Source of the DNA: Blastocatellia bacterium | GTDB lineage: Bacteria > Acidobacteriota > Blastocatellia > Chloracidobacteriales > JADJPF01 | Length of the DNA: 57,531 nt | NCBI GenBank assembly: GCA_025057015.1 | Contig: JANWYG010000012.1 | Span: 1 to 57,531 of the forward strand | Direction: 5' to 3' | Shown here: in pieces, positions 26,823 through 36,012 of the stretch | How positions within the stretch are numbered: position 1 is the first letter of the stretch | How the letters are laid out: every line of letters starts with the position of its first letter | Translations under genes and position numbers: made by a program | Notes under the pieces: generated by a model | Databases searched by the model: none | What the model was told of the DNA's origin: nothing | The model's input: only the letters and a program-made list of their open reading frames with translations

Positions 26823-29800
26823 ATGATGCTCTGCAGCATATTGCTAATTCTGTTCAGCACAGTTGCAGCTCTTGCGCAAAGTGATATAACCGAAAAAGGA
26901 AAACTCACTTTAAAGGCTTTCACCGATCGAGAGGGTTTGCCACAAAATTCGATCAATGGGATAGCTTTTGACAAGCAAGGACGGCTGTGGGTAGGCACAG
27001 CAGACGGCGCAGCATATTACAACGGCCGCACCTGGACCGTAGTTAATATGCCTAATCGACAGGTTTCTAACAACATATACAGCCTTCTTGCCGCAAGCGA
27101 CGGAAGTGTATGGTTTGGTCTTTTCCAAGGCGGTATCGCCAAGCTCAAAGACGACCAATGGACACACTTCTCCACATCAGATGGTTTGCCTTCAGACTGG
27201 GTAAAGTGCTTACTTGAAGATCGATATGGCCGAATTTGGATAGCTACAGACAAAGGTGTAGCAGTGTACTTCTCTGGCAAATGGCATAACCGGTCAGAAG
27301 GCCTTCCTTCACCCGATACCAGACGGCTGCTCGAAACCGAACGGGCCGGCAAGTGGACTCTGCTTGCAAGCACAGCTAGAGGAGTAGCGCGACTTGTCGA
27401 AGAAGATAACAAATGGGTGGTCGAAGTAGATGAAACACAGCTACCTCCGTTAACAGACAAACCCTCTGTAGTGCCCATAGCCGAGACTTACCACCAAGGC
27501 AAGCGCTCTCTATGGCTAGGCATTCGCAAAAGCGGTCTCGCTGAAATTACAGAGGATGGTAAAGTCAAACTGCATACCACTTCCGACGGATTGGCAGATA
27601 ACACAGTACACTCATTACTAGTTACTAACTCTGCCCAAGGTGAACAAACTCTCTGGGCTGGAACCTACAATGGACTTTCGCGCTTCTGGCGCGGTAAGTG
27701 GACAAGCTACGGCGAGTCACACGGACTAGCAAGCACCGATATCAGATCGCTTGCTGCTACTTCAACTGAAGACGGTTTAATGCTCCTTTGGTTGGGTACT
27801 AACAGCAACGGACTGGTAAGGATGTTGCTTACCACCACTTCCTTCGATAAGTCAGTTGGTCTGTCCAATAATGGAGTATTTTCTATACTAGAGACCTCCG
27901 ACGGAGCATACTGGTTTGGCACTTACGATGGCTTGACCCGCTACAAAGAAGGTGTTTGGACCGTATATAACCAAAGCTCAGGGCTACCCGGTAGAATAGT
28001 TTCATCGCTAGCAGAAATAGATGGATATGTCTGGATAGGAAGCTCCATAGGCGGTCTAGCCAAATTTGACGGACACCGGTTCAAGACCTACAATGCCGAA
28101 AATGGGCTGCCTAGTACGGTAGTGCTATGTATCATCCGTACCTCAGATGGAGCAGTCTTGGCCGGAACTAACGAAGGAGTCGTAAGACTCGAAAATGACA
28201 GAATAAAAGAACACATTCTTGAAGTATTACCAAACAAATACGTAACTTGCCTAGCTGAATCCGGCAAGCGTGAGAAAACTCTCTGGGTAGCTACTCGCAA
28301 AGGCCTAGCTCGTTACAACTCAGGTACTTGGCAAACCGTAACTGGCCTACCAAACGAACATATCCTCAGTCTGATGATAAGTGAAGCTGAAGGAGAAGGC
28401 GAGTACTTATGGGTTGGAACGAAGGGTGGACTAGCAAGAGCGCTGATAACAGACGAGCTACGCTGGGAAGTGCTTTCTGACACAACTACGCCAGCGTTAC
28501 CCAACAACGTCATATATAAGATATGTCAGGACCGACAAGGCCGAATCTATGTAATGACCAACAAAGGCGTAGCTGTTCTTATAGGTAACAAGACTTCCAA
28601 ACTCACCGACTACCTAATACAAACACTTAACATAGAAAATGGCTTACCGAGTAATGAATGTAACCAAGGTGCTGGGTTTGTAGACAGCAAAGGGAGGGTT
28701 TGGATAGGCACGATCTCCGGCGCTGCAGCCTATGATCCTGCTCTAGAAGTCCCTAACCGAAAGCCTCCAGAACTTCACTTGGAACGAATCCTTGTAAACG
28801 GCATACCTGTCAAATCGCTTGACTCAATTCTCGAACACGACAGGAACAACATCAGCTTTGAGTACTTCCTAGGAAATTACTTTAGAGAAAGTGAAAACAC
28901 TTTTAGGACACAGTTAGCAGGCTTTGAATCGCAACCTACACCTTGGACTACAAGTACCAGGCGCGAGTATACAAACCTTCCGGAAGGAAGGTATGTTTTC
29001 AAGTTATGGGGTAGAGACTACTTAGGCAACGAATCAGCCGTATTGTCGATAAAGTTCAAAATAGCACCTGCTCCCTGGCGCACATGGTGGGCATACGCGT
29101 TCTATTTGCTGCTTCTTATTAGTAGCGGATATAGCGCCTATAGGCATCGACTGCGAAGACTACAACAAAAGCAAGAAGAACGCATAGCTCTGCTAATGCG
29201 GCTGCTTAACAGTACCCGTGTAGTTAACTCGCAGCTTGACTTACAACAAGTGCTTGAAAAAATAGCCTACGAAAGTGCCAGTCTGATAGACGGCGAACCT
29301 GGCGGCATAGGCCTCATAGAAGGCGATAAAGTCGTATTCAAACGCATCTGGAAGAAAGACCGGTGGATAGATACAAGAATAGAATTTGAGCTCGGACAAG
29401 GTATAGCAGGTACGGTGGCTAAAACCGGCCAACCAATACTAGTAAACGATCCAAAAAGCGATCCTCGTCTTGCCTATCCGGATTTGATAGAAGAATACTG
29501 CGTTCAGGGATTCATAGAAGTACCAATTTTCGATAAGGCAGGTAAAGTAGTAGGTGTACTTGAAGTACGCCGTCGGGCAGGAGGGCCACTGCTAACCGAA
29601 ACTCACAGACAGTTGATAGAATCATTTGCACACCATGCAGCCGTAGCTATAGAAAATGCCAATCTCTACGGTGCGCTGGAAGAGAAAAACCTGCTCGTTG
29701 TCGAATCCTTACGAGAAATAGAAAGACTTTATAAGAACGAGCAGAACGTAAATAAGCAGCTACAGCAGCTTGACCGAATGAAGAGCAACTTCATGGCCGT

Positions 29801-30530
29801 TACTTCTCATGAACTACGCACACCGCTTACCGTACTCAAAGGCTACTTAGATGCCCTTTCTGAAGGCTACTTCGGAAAGCTTGCCGTCACTCAACAAAAA
29901 CACATAGATGTATGCCTTAGAATGATCGATCGATTGATATCAACTCTAAACCTCATACTCGAAATGCTCAAGATAGAGGAGCGAAAGATCATATTACACC
30001 GTAAACCACTAGATCTACAGCTTTTACTATCAGAGATAGCTCAAGAAATGCGCCCTTTTGCTGAGCGACGACGACAGCAGCTGAAGCTAGAGCTTTGCCA
30101 AACAGTCATAGTCGAAGGAGACAGAGAAAAGTTGAGCTTAGTGTTTCTCAACCTATTACAAAACGCCATCAAGTTTACTCCTGATAGTGGCACTATCAGA
30201 GTCATCTGCAAGGCAAATGACAGCTTCGTAGAAGTAATCATAGAAGACGAAGGTATAGGCTTAGAAAGCGACGAACTGGAAAAAATATTTGACAAGTTTT
30301 ACACAAGCGAAGATTCTATGACTCATAGCAGTGGCACATACCAGTTCGGAGCAAGAGGTGTCGGCCTGGGTTTGGCTGTTGCACGTAGCTACGTAGAAGC
30401 ACACGGCGGAAAAATTCGAGCAGAATCAGCAGGTAGGGGCAAAGGTAGTAGCTTCTTCGTCATTTTACCGGCTTTAAGCGAGGCTCCTCTGGGCACCGTC
30501 GCCGAAAGAAACAGGGCTAGGGAGAAATAA
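26823..30530 (+). CDS. Propeller-type periplasmic sensor histidine kinase (Reg_prop, Y_Y_Y, GAF, HisKA, HATPase)
   Basis: 1235 residues. Signal peptide 1-20, then about 14 Reg_prop repeats forming a two-propeller sensor region to about residue 640 (recurring motif DGLPSDWVKCLLEDRYGRIWIA in part: GRIWIAT, GSVWFGL, GRVWIGT). A Y_Y_Y Ig-like domain covers about 655-745, one TM helix about 755-778, GAF about 800-950, HisKA with H996 in VTSHELRTPL, and HATPase with QNAIKFTPDSG, DEGIGL and GVGLGLAVARS. Such proteins usually sense sugars or polysaccharides, often with a fused regulator. Here it ends after the ATPase domain. The TATAAA at 26809-26814 lies just before the ATG. The multi-domain kinase follows after 5 bases. 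Confidence 0.93.
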   Translation: MMLCSILLILFSTVAALAQSDITEKGKLTLKAFTDREGLPQNSINGIAFDKQGRLWVGTADGAAYYNGRTWTVVNMPNRQVSNNIYSLLAASDGSVWFGLFQGGIAKLKDDQWTHFSTSDGLPSDWVKCLLEDRYGRIWIATDKGVAVYFSGKWHNRSEGLPSPDTRRLLETERAGKWTLLASTARGVARLVEEDNKWVVEVDETQLPPLTDKPSVVPIAETYHQGKRSLWLGIRKSGLAEITEDGKVKLHTTSDGLADNTVHSLLVTNSAQGEQTLWAGTYNGLSRFWRGKWTSYGESHGLASTDIRSLAATSTEDGLMLLWLGTNSNGLVRMLLTTTSFDKSVGLSNNGVFSILETSDGAYWFGTYDGLTRYKEGVWTVYNQSSGLPGRIVSSLAEIDGYVWIGSSIGGLAKFDGHRFKTYNAENGLPSTVVLCIIRTSDGAVLAGTNEGVVRLENDRIKEHILEVLPNKYVTCLAESGKREKTLWVATRKGLARYNSGTWQTVTGLPNEHILSLMISEAEGEGEYLWVGTKGGLARALITDELRWEVLSDTTTPALPNNVIYKICQDRQGRIYVMTNKGVAVLIGNKTSKLTDYLIQTLNIENGLPSNECNQGAGFVDSKGRVWIGTISGAAAYDPALEVPNRKPPELHLERILVNGIPVKSLDSILEHDRNNISFEYFLGNYFRESENTFRTQLAGFESQPTPWTTSTRREYTNLPEGRYVFKLWGRDYLGNESAVLSIKFKIAPAPWRTWWAYAFYLLLLISSGYSAYRHRLRRLQQKQEERIALLMRLLNSTRVVNSQLDLQQVLEKIAYESASLIDGEPGGIGLIEGDKVVFKRIWKKDRWIDTRIEFELGQGIAGTVAKTGQPILVNDPKSDPRLAYPDLIEEYCVQGFIEVPIFDKAGKVVGVLEVRRRAGGPLLTETHRQLIESFAHHAAVAIENANLYGALEEKNLLVVESLREIERLYKNEQNVNKQLQQLDRMKSNFMAVTSHELRTPLTVLKGYLDALSEGYFGKLAVTQQKHIDVCLRMIDRLISTLNLILEMLKIEERKIILHRKPLDLQLLLSEIAQEMRPFAERRRQQLKLELCQTVIVEGDREKLSLVFLNLLQNAIKFTPDSGTIRVICKANDSFVEVIIEDEGIGLESDELEKIFDKFYTSEDSMTHSSGTYQFGARGVGLGLAVARSYVEAHGGKIRAESAGRGKGSSFFVILPALSEAPLGTVAERNRAREK

Positions 30531-30535
30531 CGCTA

Positions 30536-33055
30536 ATGCAGCCGTGTTCCAATAAGAGATGTAGCGATCCGCTACCGAGCACTTCCGGCAGATGTCTCAC
30601 CTGTAATTCCCTCACCATAGGTAAGTTAGTACGTGACCGATATCTGGTCAAAGAGATGGTTAACCGCGGTGGCTTCGGTGCTACCTATCTTATAGAAGAT
30701 ATCGATCTTTTCAACGAGCGACGCATACTTAAAGAGCTTCGTCCAGCTTCGGAAGAAGGTAGTGAAACACCTACTAGCAAACGCCGAGAAACTGCTGAAA
30801 GGCTTTTTTTACGTGAGGCTGACACACTAAGAAAACTCAATCACAAAGGTATTCCTAAACTTTATGCTTATTTCATAGACGAAGGTTTCTCCTACCTCGT
30901 CCAAGAGTACATCCCAGGCAAAACCCTAATAGAAGAGGCAGAAGAAAAGCCATTTAGCGAAAGAGATGCGAGACAAACGCTGTTCGAAATTGCCGAAATC
31001 TTAGATTACCTGCATTCGCAGCAACCTCCTATCATACATAGAGACGTTAAGCCGCAGAACTTGATGCGCCATACCGACGGACGATTGATGTTGATAGACT
31101 TCGGTGCAGTCTGTCGCGCAGCTAGCCAAGGCCAACAAAGGCAAACTCTAATAGGCTCACCTGGCTACGCTCCCCCAGAACAACAAGTCGGACGTCCAGT
31201 ACCACAAAGCGATCTGTACGCCGCTGGTGCTACTATAGTCAGGCTGCTTACAGGCATACACCCTTCGCAACTTACAAATCACAAAACCAAACAGATAGAA
31301 TGGGATGCAGAAGACTATGTAAGCAAAGAGTTCGCAGCTTTGATCAACGGCCTGCTCGTGCTAGACCCACAGCTGCGGTGCCCAACTGCTGCGGTTTTGA
31401 TAAGCGAGCTGAAGAGATTGGAATCAGTACCTTGTATCATCAGCAGTGAGAGAAAAAACAGATCTTCGGCTGGGCAGCTAGCTACAACAACGTCTTTAAC
31501 ACAAGATCGTGCAGAGTCAAAACATGTGCAAGCGAGCTTAGTTACAGCACTTAGAAGCATAACGGAAGTCAAAGAAGGCTCGCTTTCCAGTACGCCTGTC
31601 CCGACATTACTCTTTCGCATCTATCAAAAGCGTATGACGGGTCTGCTGAAGCTAGAGAGAAAAGGGGCACAAAAGACTATAACTTTCCAGTCAGGAAGCA
31701 TCGTCTTCGCTACCAGCTCGCTGGCAGAAGAAAGACTAGGTGAAATGCTGTTACAGCGAGGAAAAATCAGCTTTGCGGAGTATCTTAAAGCTGAAGAGCT
31801 GATGAAACTTACAGGTAAACGCCTAGCAAGCGTATTACTCCAAATGGGCGTGCTTGCTCAAGAAGAGTTCGTAGACACGGTAATACAACACGTATCAAGT
31901 ATTGTCTACTCAGTTTTTGGTTGGACAGAAGGTAGCTATAGCTTCGAACGGGCTGAGCAACCAGATGAATCAATAAAGATGCCGTTTTCCACAGCGGACA
32001 TAATTTTCGAAGGTATACGACGCATCGACGATATGGAATTGATAAAGCGATGGATAGGTGACTTCAAGCGTCTGTTACGCACTACCAGAGAGCCTCGCTT
32101 GCTCTACCAGGTAGTTACCCCTACTCCACGAGAAGCTTTTATTATCTCACGTATGGACATGGCCATATCTGTAGACGAGTTGTTATCATTAGGTGGTTTG
32201 TCAGAAGAGGAAACCTTGAAGACCATCTGCTGTCTGCTATCGATAGGTATGCTCGAACTAGCAGATGAAGACCAACCCCAGCAACCGCCCCTATCAAACA
32301 TCCTAACGCGTCCAGCCCCTCTTCCTCAAGAACTTGACTTCATCACGGTAGCCCAATTCTGCCGCGAGGTGGAAAAAAAGTTAGCTAGCATAGAAACTTC
32401 CGATGCATATGCGCTACTTGAGATCGATCGGGGAGCTACCGATCGCGATGTCCTAGAAGCATATCAGAAAATGGCCCGCAAGTTTCATCCTGATCGTAAT
32501 TCCCAGCTACTGAACTACAACTTGCGTATACTAGACGACCTAGAAAAAATCTTCTCCGCCGTAGCCTACGCTTATGAAATGCTTAAAACTGAGGACCGTC
32601 GACGACAATACGATGAAAGACTACGTACACTGGGAGTTCTCGATACCCCTAGCGAAGAATTCACTTACACCGGAACTAAGGACCCCTCGACCCTCGACTG
32701 GATGAAGGAAGAGAACTGCGAGCGGTTGATACGCATAGGTCGCAAACACTACGAAGCTGGCCGATATGGAGATGCACGTATGGCACTTGAGAAAGCTATA
32801 AGAATCGATCCGCGACACGGAGATGCACACTTCTATCTTGCTCGCACACTATCACACGCCGAAGGTACCTTTCAGCTGGCCGAACAGTCTTTCCGCCGAG
32901 CTATCGACTTAGAGCCTGACAACGCCGACTACTACGCAGAATTCGGACTGTTCTTGCAAAGATTCCAGCTAAATGATCAGGCCGAGAGCTTATTCAGAGC
33001 TTGCCTTCAACTAAATCCGAACCACCCCGTAGCCAAGAGAACCTCTCGGCTATGA
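30536..33055 (+). CDS. Multi-domain Ser/Thr kinase: Cys prefix, STPK, DUF4388, J-domain, TPR
   Basis: 839 residues. A four-cysteine prefix (C4, C9, C20, C23) is followed by a Hanks-type kinase at about 36-295 with Gly loop NRGGFGATY, K66, HRDVKPQN (168-175) and DFG (188-190). A DUF4388/PATAN-like signalling region covers about 350-575 (MTGLLKLERKGAQKTITFQSG). A J-domain at about 622-695 has HPD at 651-653. TPR repeats run from about 735 to the end. All catalytic kinase residues and the HPD are present. It starts 5 bases after the propeller kinase, so a two-step periplasmic-to-cytosolic signal is plausible (inference). It shares 6 bases with the convergent gene at 33050. Confidence 0.92.
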   Translation: MQPCSNKRCSDPLPSTSGRCLTCNSLTIGKLVRDRYLVKEMVNRGGFGATYLIEDIDLFNERRILKELRPASEEGSETPTSKRRETAERLFLREADTLRKLNHKGIPKLYAYFIDEGFSYLVQEYIPGKTLIEEAEEKPFSERDARQTLFEIAEILDYLHSQQPPIIHRDVKPQNLMRHTDGRLMLIDFGAVCRAASQGQQRQTLIGSPGYAPPEQQVGRPVPQSDLYAAGATIVRLLTGIHPSQLTNHKTKQIEWDAEDYVSKEFAALINGLLVLDPQLRCPTAAVLISELKRLESVPCIISSERKNRSSAGQLATTTSLTQDRAESKHVQASLVTALRSITEVKEGSLSSTPVPTLLFRIYQKRMTGLLKLERKGAQKTITFQSGSIVFATSSLAEERLGEMLLQRGKISFAEYLKAEELMKLTGKRLASVLLQMGVLAQEEFVDTVIQHVSSIVYSVFGWTEGSYSFERAEQPDESIKMPFSTADIIFEGIRRIDDMELIKRWIGDFKRLLRTTREPRLLYQVVTPTPREAFIISRMDMAISVDELLSLGGLSEEETLKTICCLLSIGMLELADEDQPQQPPLSNILTRPAPLPQELDFITVAQFCREVEKKLASIETSDAYALLEIDRGATDRDVLEAYQKMARKFHPDRNSQLLNYNLRILDDLEKIFSAVAYAYEMLKTEDRRRQYDERLRTLGVLDTPSEEFTYTGTKDPSTLDWMKEENCERLIRIGRKHYEAGRYGDARMALEKAIRIDPRHGDAHFYLARTLSHAEGTFQLAEQSFRRAIDLEPDNADYYAEFGLFLQRFQLNDQAESLFRACLQLNPNHPVAKRTSRL

Positions 33056-33388
33056 CTCTAAAGCCACGCGGTAGTGCACTACGTTTGTACTCGACCCCTC
33101 AGGCTTTACTACTTTGCGTGCCTTAGCTGCCCCATCTTCTCCAAAAAACTTTTTAAGCAGCTCCCTTGCTTCATCTTCAGTGGGCGCCCGGCGCGGATAA
33201 GACATACTGAAATGATAATCGGGCTGCCCTGTGCTGCTATCTACGGTCAGCATCAGCGTCAGCCCTGTATTCGAATGAAAGACAAAGTTGTTTGGATCAA
33301 ATCCTACCGGAATCTTGCCCGCAGGATACGTTCTAGCAGTCCTCTTTAGCCGCTCTACCTCTTTGTCACTAAGATCTTTTGGCAACAT
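33050..33388 (-). CDS. Small protein of unknown function
   Basis: 112 residues from the ATG at 33388, with GGGGAAAGGG just upstream; a GTG one codon earlier is possible. Not recognised. Visible features: N-terminal PKDLSDKEVERLKRTARTYP, a beta-rich middle (TGLTLMLTVDSSTGQPDYHFSMSYPR), and EDEARELLKKFFGEDG. No signal peptide or TM segment. It ends inside the 3' end of the kinase gene on the opposite strand (6-base overlap). Confidence 0.7.
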   Translation of the reverse strand: MLPKDLSDKEVERLKRTARTYPAGKIPVGFDPNNFVFHSNTGLTLMLTVDSSTGQPDYHFSMSYPRRAPTEDEARELLKKFFGEDGAAKARKVVKPEGSSTNVVHYRVALES

Positions 33389-33452
33389 CACCCTTTCCCC
33401 AGAAATGTGCTAGGGAAATTATCGCCAGATCACAGAGATTTGTCGATACAGC

Positions 33453-33800
33453 TTAGACTATTTCCACCTTGCCATGATCATCGCAGTGCCCGTCATGGGG
33501 ATGATGCAAGTGCCCCGCTACTATATAATCGGTATGATCTCCATGCGGTACAGCCTCATGCCCACACTTGCTGCTATGCTCATGGCCAGCCTCATGCCCG
33601 TCGCAACTGTGCCCAGAAGTGCAAGCCGACGGATTCGCCTCACTTACCTCAAGATTATGCTCATCACAGTGCCCCTCATGTAAGTAGTGCAAATGTCCGT
33701 CATGCACATAGTCTATGTGGTCACCATGCCTTACAGCCACATGCCCACACCCACTGCTATGCTCATGTTCATGCCCCTCATGCATCTGATGGTCACTCAT
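33453..33800 (-). CDS. Histidine-rich protein with internal duplication
   Basis: 115 residues, very rich in His, Asp, Gly and Cys, and not membrane-spanning. It consists of two near-copies of the module CGH-AV-HGDH-DY-GHLH-GHCD-H, at about residues 16-48 and 81-113, each with one CGH and one GHCD cysteine site. Such proteins are often found in proteobacteria and acidobacteria and are commonly mislabelled zinc transporter or permease. Metal (Zn, Ni, Cu) binding is very likely. A strong GGAGGG site precedes the ATG, and a near-consensus promoter lies at 33857-33885. Confidence 0.85.
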   Translation of the reverse strand: MSDHQMHEGHEHEHSSGCGHVAVRHGDHIDYVHDGHLHYLHEGHCDEHNLEVSEANPSACTSGHSCDGHEAGHEHSSKCGHEAVPHGDHTDYIVAGHLHHPHDGHCDDHGKVEIV

Positions 33801-33856
33801 AGTTTTCCCTCCAAGATTTAATCATCTGATGAATTAAACAATTCACTAACTGTGCA

Positions 33857-33885
33857 AATATATAAACTCTCATCGCTCCTGTCAA
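33857..33885 (-). promoter_or_regulatory. Near-consensus sigma70 promoter of the His-rich protein
   Basis: Reading the minus strand: TTGACA (33885-33880), 17-base spacer, TATATT (33862-33857). Transcription would start near 33850, about 50 bases before the ATG at 33800. The -35 is perfect, so the gene may be strongly expressed unless repressed; no clear Zur/Fur palindrome was found over it. Confidence 0.7.
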
Positions 33886-33969
33886 TAGGAAAGTGCAAAA
33901 AGTGGCAGGTTTATGATAAAGAGTGTCACATAGAATCAGACATTAGCTCAACAATCTAGGAGTACCTTA

Positions 33970-34932
33970 ATGAAAGCAATACGAGTATATGAGTTTGGTA
34001 GTCCAGAAGTACTCAAGTACGAGGATGTCCCGACTCCTCAAGTAGACCGTCAACAAGTCTTGGTCAAAATCCATGCAGTAGGAGTTAATCCAGTAGATAC
34101 TTACATTAGATCAGGCTCATATGCACTTAAACCAGATCTACCGTACACGCCTGGTATGGACGCTGCAGGAGTAATAGAGAAAATAGGCGAAAGGGTAAGT
34201 AATCTCAGTGTAGGCGACAGAGTATATACTTCCCAGACCCTGACCGGAGCATACGCAGAATATGCTCTCTGCACACCTGAACAGTTACACCCGCTGCCAG
34301 ACAATACTTCTTTTGAGCAAGGCGCAGCAATCAACATACCATATGTTACTGCCTACAGAGCACTCTTTCAACGAGGCCGAGCCGTACCATCTGAGAAAGT
34401 GCTAATACACGGCGCAAGTGGAGGAGTGGGACTTGCAGCTGTGCAGTTTGCCGTAGCGGCAGGACTAGAAGTCATAGCCACTGTAGGAAGTTCAGAAGGT
34501 CGCAAGTTAGTAGAGCAAAGCGGAGCACATCATATTCTAGATCACACTTCGTCAAACTATCTCGAGTCGGTCAAAGAACTTACAGCAGGACATGGTGTGG
34601 ATCTCATATTGGAAATGCTAGCAAACGTCAATCTAGCTAAAGATTTGAGTGTGCTAGCGCGCGGAGGGCGAGTAGTAGTCATAGGCAGCCGTGGCACAGT
34701 AGAGATTACGCCGCGAGAACTAATGTCACGCGAGGGTGACATACTAGGTATGTCGCTATTCAATGCCACTCAGAAAGACCTCAATGCAGCTCACGCTGCT
34801 ATTTACGCCGGGCTACTTAACCATACTCTTCGCCCGGTAGTAGGCAGAACATTACCACTTGCCGAAGCTGCTTTAGCCCATAAAATCGTGATAGAATCCC
34901 GCGCCTTGGGCAAATTAGTCCTGATACCATAA
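33970..34932 (+). CDS. NADPH:quinone reductase-like medium-chain reductase
   Basis: 320 residues of the zinc-free MDR family (QorA-like). N-terminal GroES-like domain starts MKAIRVYEFGSPEVLKYEDV. The nucleotide-binding region is HGASGGVGLAAVQFA near 150 with SSEGRKLVEQSGA after it. No zinc-binding cysteine cluster is seen. It reduces quinones or enals with NADPH, substrate unknown. A second, related MDR gene follows 24 bases later. Likely one transcript. Confidence 0.88.
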   Translation: MKAIRVYEFGSPEVLKYEDVPTPQVDRQQVLVKIHAVGVNPVDTYIRSGSYALKPDLPYTPGMDAAGVIEKIGERVSNLSVGDRVYTSQTLTGAYAEYALCTPEQLHPLPDNTSFEQGAAINIPYVTAYRALFQRGRAVPSEKVLIHGASGGVGLAAVQFAVAAGLEVIATVGSSEGRKLVEQSGAHHILDHTSSNYLESVKELTAGHGVDLILEMLANVNLAKDLSVLARGGRVVVIGSRGTVEITPRELMSREGDILGMSLFNATQKDLNAAHAAIYAGLLNHTLRPVVGRTLPLAEAALAHKIVIESRALGKLVLIP

Positions 34933-34956
34933 GCTCATCAAACTCTAGGAGGGATA

Positions 34957-35970
34957 ATGCGCGTATTTGAGATACAAGAGAGCTTCGGGCTGGACTCGCT
35001 CAGGATAGCTGAGCGAGACATGCCTAAGCCAGGCCCTGGACAAGTGCTGGTCAAGATAAAAGCCGCGTCACTTAACTATCGCGACTTACTGACGGTAACA
35101 GGAGCTTATAATCCCCGACAACCGCTGCCACTTATACCCCTTTCAGATGGTACCGGAGAAGTAGTAGAACTAGGTGAGGCCACTAGCCGATTTAAAGTAG
35201 GCGATCGAGTCTGCGGCATCTTTGCCCAGAAATGGCTCTATGGCAGACCTACAAAGGCTAAGTTGGCAACTACGCTCGGCGGACCTCTTGATGGAATGCT
35301 CGCCGAATACGTCTGCTTACACGAAGACGGTTTAGTAAAGATCCCCGACTATCTCAGCTTCGAAGAAGCTGCAACGCTGCCTTGTGCAGCTGTCACTGCT
35401 TGGAACGCCTTAGTAACTCACGGTAACTTACGCGCCGGACAAACTGTGCTCGTACAAGGTACAGGCGGAGTATCTATCTTTGCATTACAAATAGCTCGGA
35501 TGATGGGTGCTAGAGTCATAGTGACTTCGTCAAGTGAGGATAAGCTCGAACGAGCACGAGCCCTTGGAGCAGACGCAACCATCAACTATAAATTGACCCC
35601 TGATTGGGATAAAAAAGTACGTGAGCTAACCGACGGTGAAGGTGTAGATCACGTAGTCGAAGTAGGCGGAGCAGGAACCTTCGAGAAATCGATCAAGGCA
35701 GTAAGATTTGCCGGACGAATTTCTATTATAGGCATCCTTTCGGGAACAACCACTCAACTAAACCTCATACCGCTGTTAATGCAGAACATCACCGCTCAAG
35801 GGATTATCGTAGGTAGCAGAGAAACATTCGAAGAGATGAATCTAGCCTTCGCTCAAAACCAAATAAGACCGGTAATCGATAAAGTCTATTCCTTTGAAGA
35901 CTCAATAGAAGCGTTCAAATACCTAGCTTCAGGTAGTCATTTCGGAAAGATCTGTATCCGCATCAGTTAA
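34957..35970 (+). CDS. Zinc-free medium-chain alcohol dehydrogenase/reductase
   Basis: 337 residues. MDR family with ASLNYRDLLTVTGAY and PLIPLSDGTGEVVELG near the N-terminus, and the Rossmann motif VLVQGTGGVSIFALQIA. The catalytic zinc ligands of alcohol dehydrogenases are not in place, so it belongs with quinone-oxidoreductase-like enzymes. AGGAGGG precedes the ATG. It is a paralogue-like tandem partner of the gene before it. A bidirectional hairpin separates it from the convergent methyltransferase. Confidence 0.86.
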   Translation: MRVFEIQESFGLDSLRIAERDMPKPGPGQVLVKIKAASLNYRDLLTVTGAYNPRQPLPLIPLSDGTGEVVELGEATSRFKVGDRVCGIFAQKWLYGRPTKAKLATTLGGPLDGMLAEYVCLHEDGLVKIPDYLSFEEAATLPCAAVTAWNALVTHGNLRAGQTVLVQGTGGVSIFALQIARMMGARVIVTSSSEDKLERARALGADATINYKLTPDWDKKVRELTDGEGVDHVVEVGGAGTFEKSIKAVRFAGRISIIGILSGTTTQLNLIPLLMQNITAQGIIVGSRETFEEMNLAFAQNQIRPVIDKVYSFEDSIEAFKYLASGSHFGKICIRIS

Positions 35971-35983
35971 TTGCCAAGCAAAA

Positions 35984-36005
35984 GCCCTAGGTAAAAACCT
36001 AGGGC
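35984..36005 (-). terminator. Intrinsic terminator between convergent genes
   Basis: GCCCTAGGT, loop of four, ACCTAGGGC: a perfect 9-bp stem at 35984-36005. On the minus strand it is followed by TTTTGCTTGG, so it mainly terminates the methyltransferase gene (stop at 36013). On the plus strand no T run follows, but the strong stem may slow read-through from 35970. Confidence 0.65.
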
Positions 36006-36012
36006 ATTAGCG

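Noticed and set aside
33407-33802. 131-residue plus-strand frame opposite the His-rich gene
   Set aside because: It mirrors the repeats of the minus-strand gene, which has a strong ribosome site and promoter; the plus frame is a shadow.
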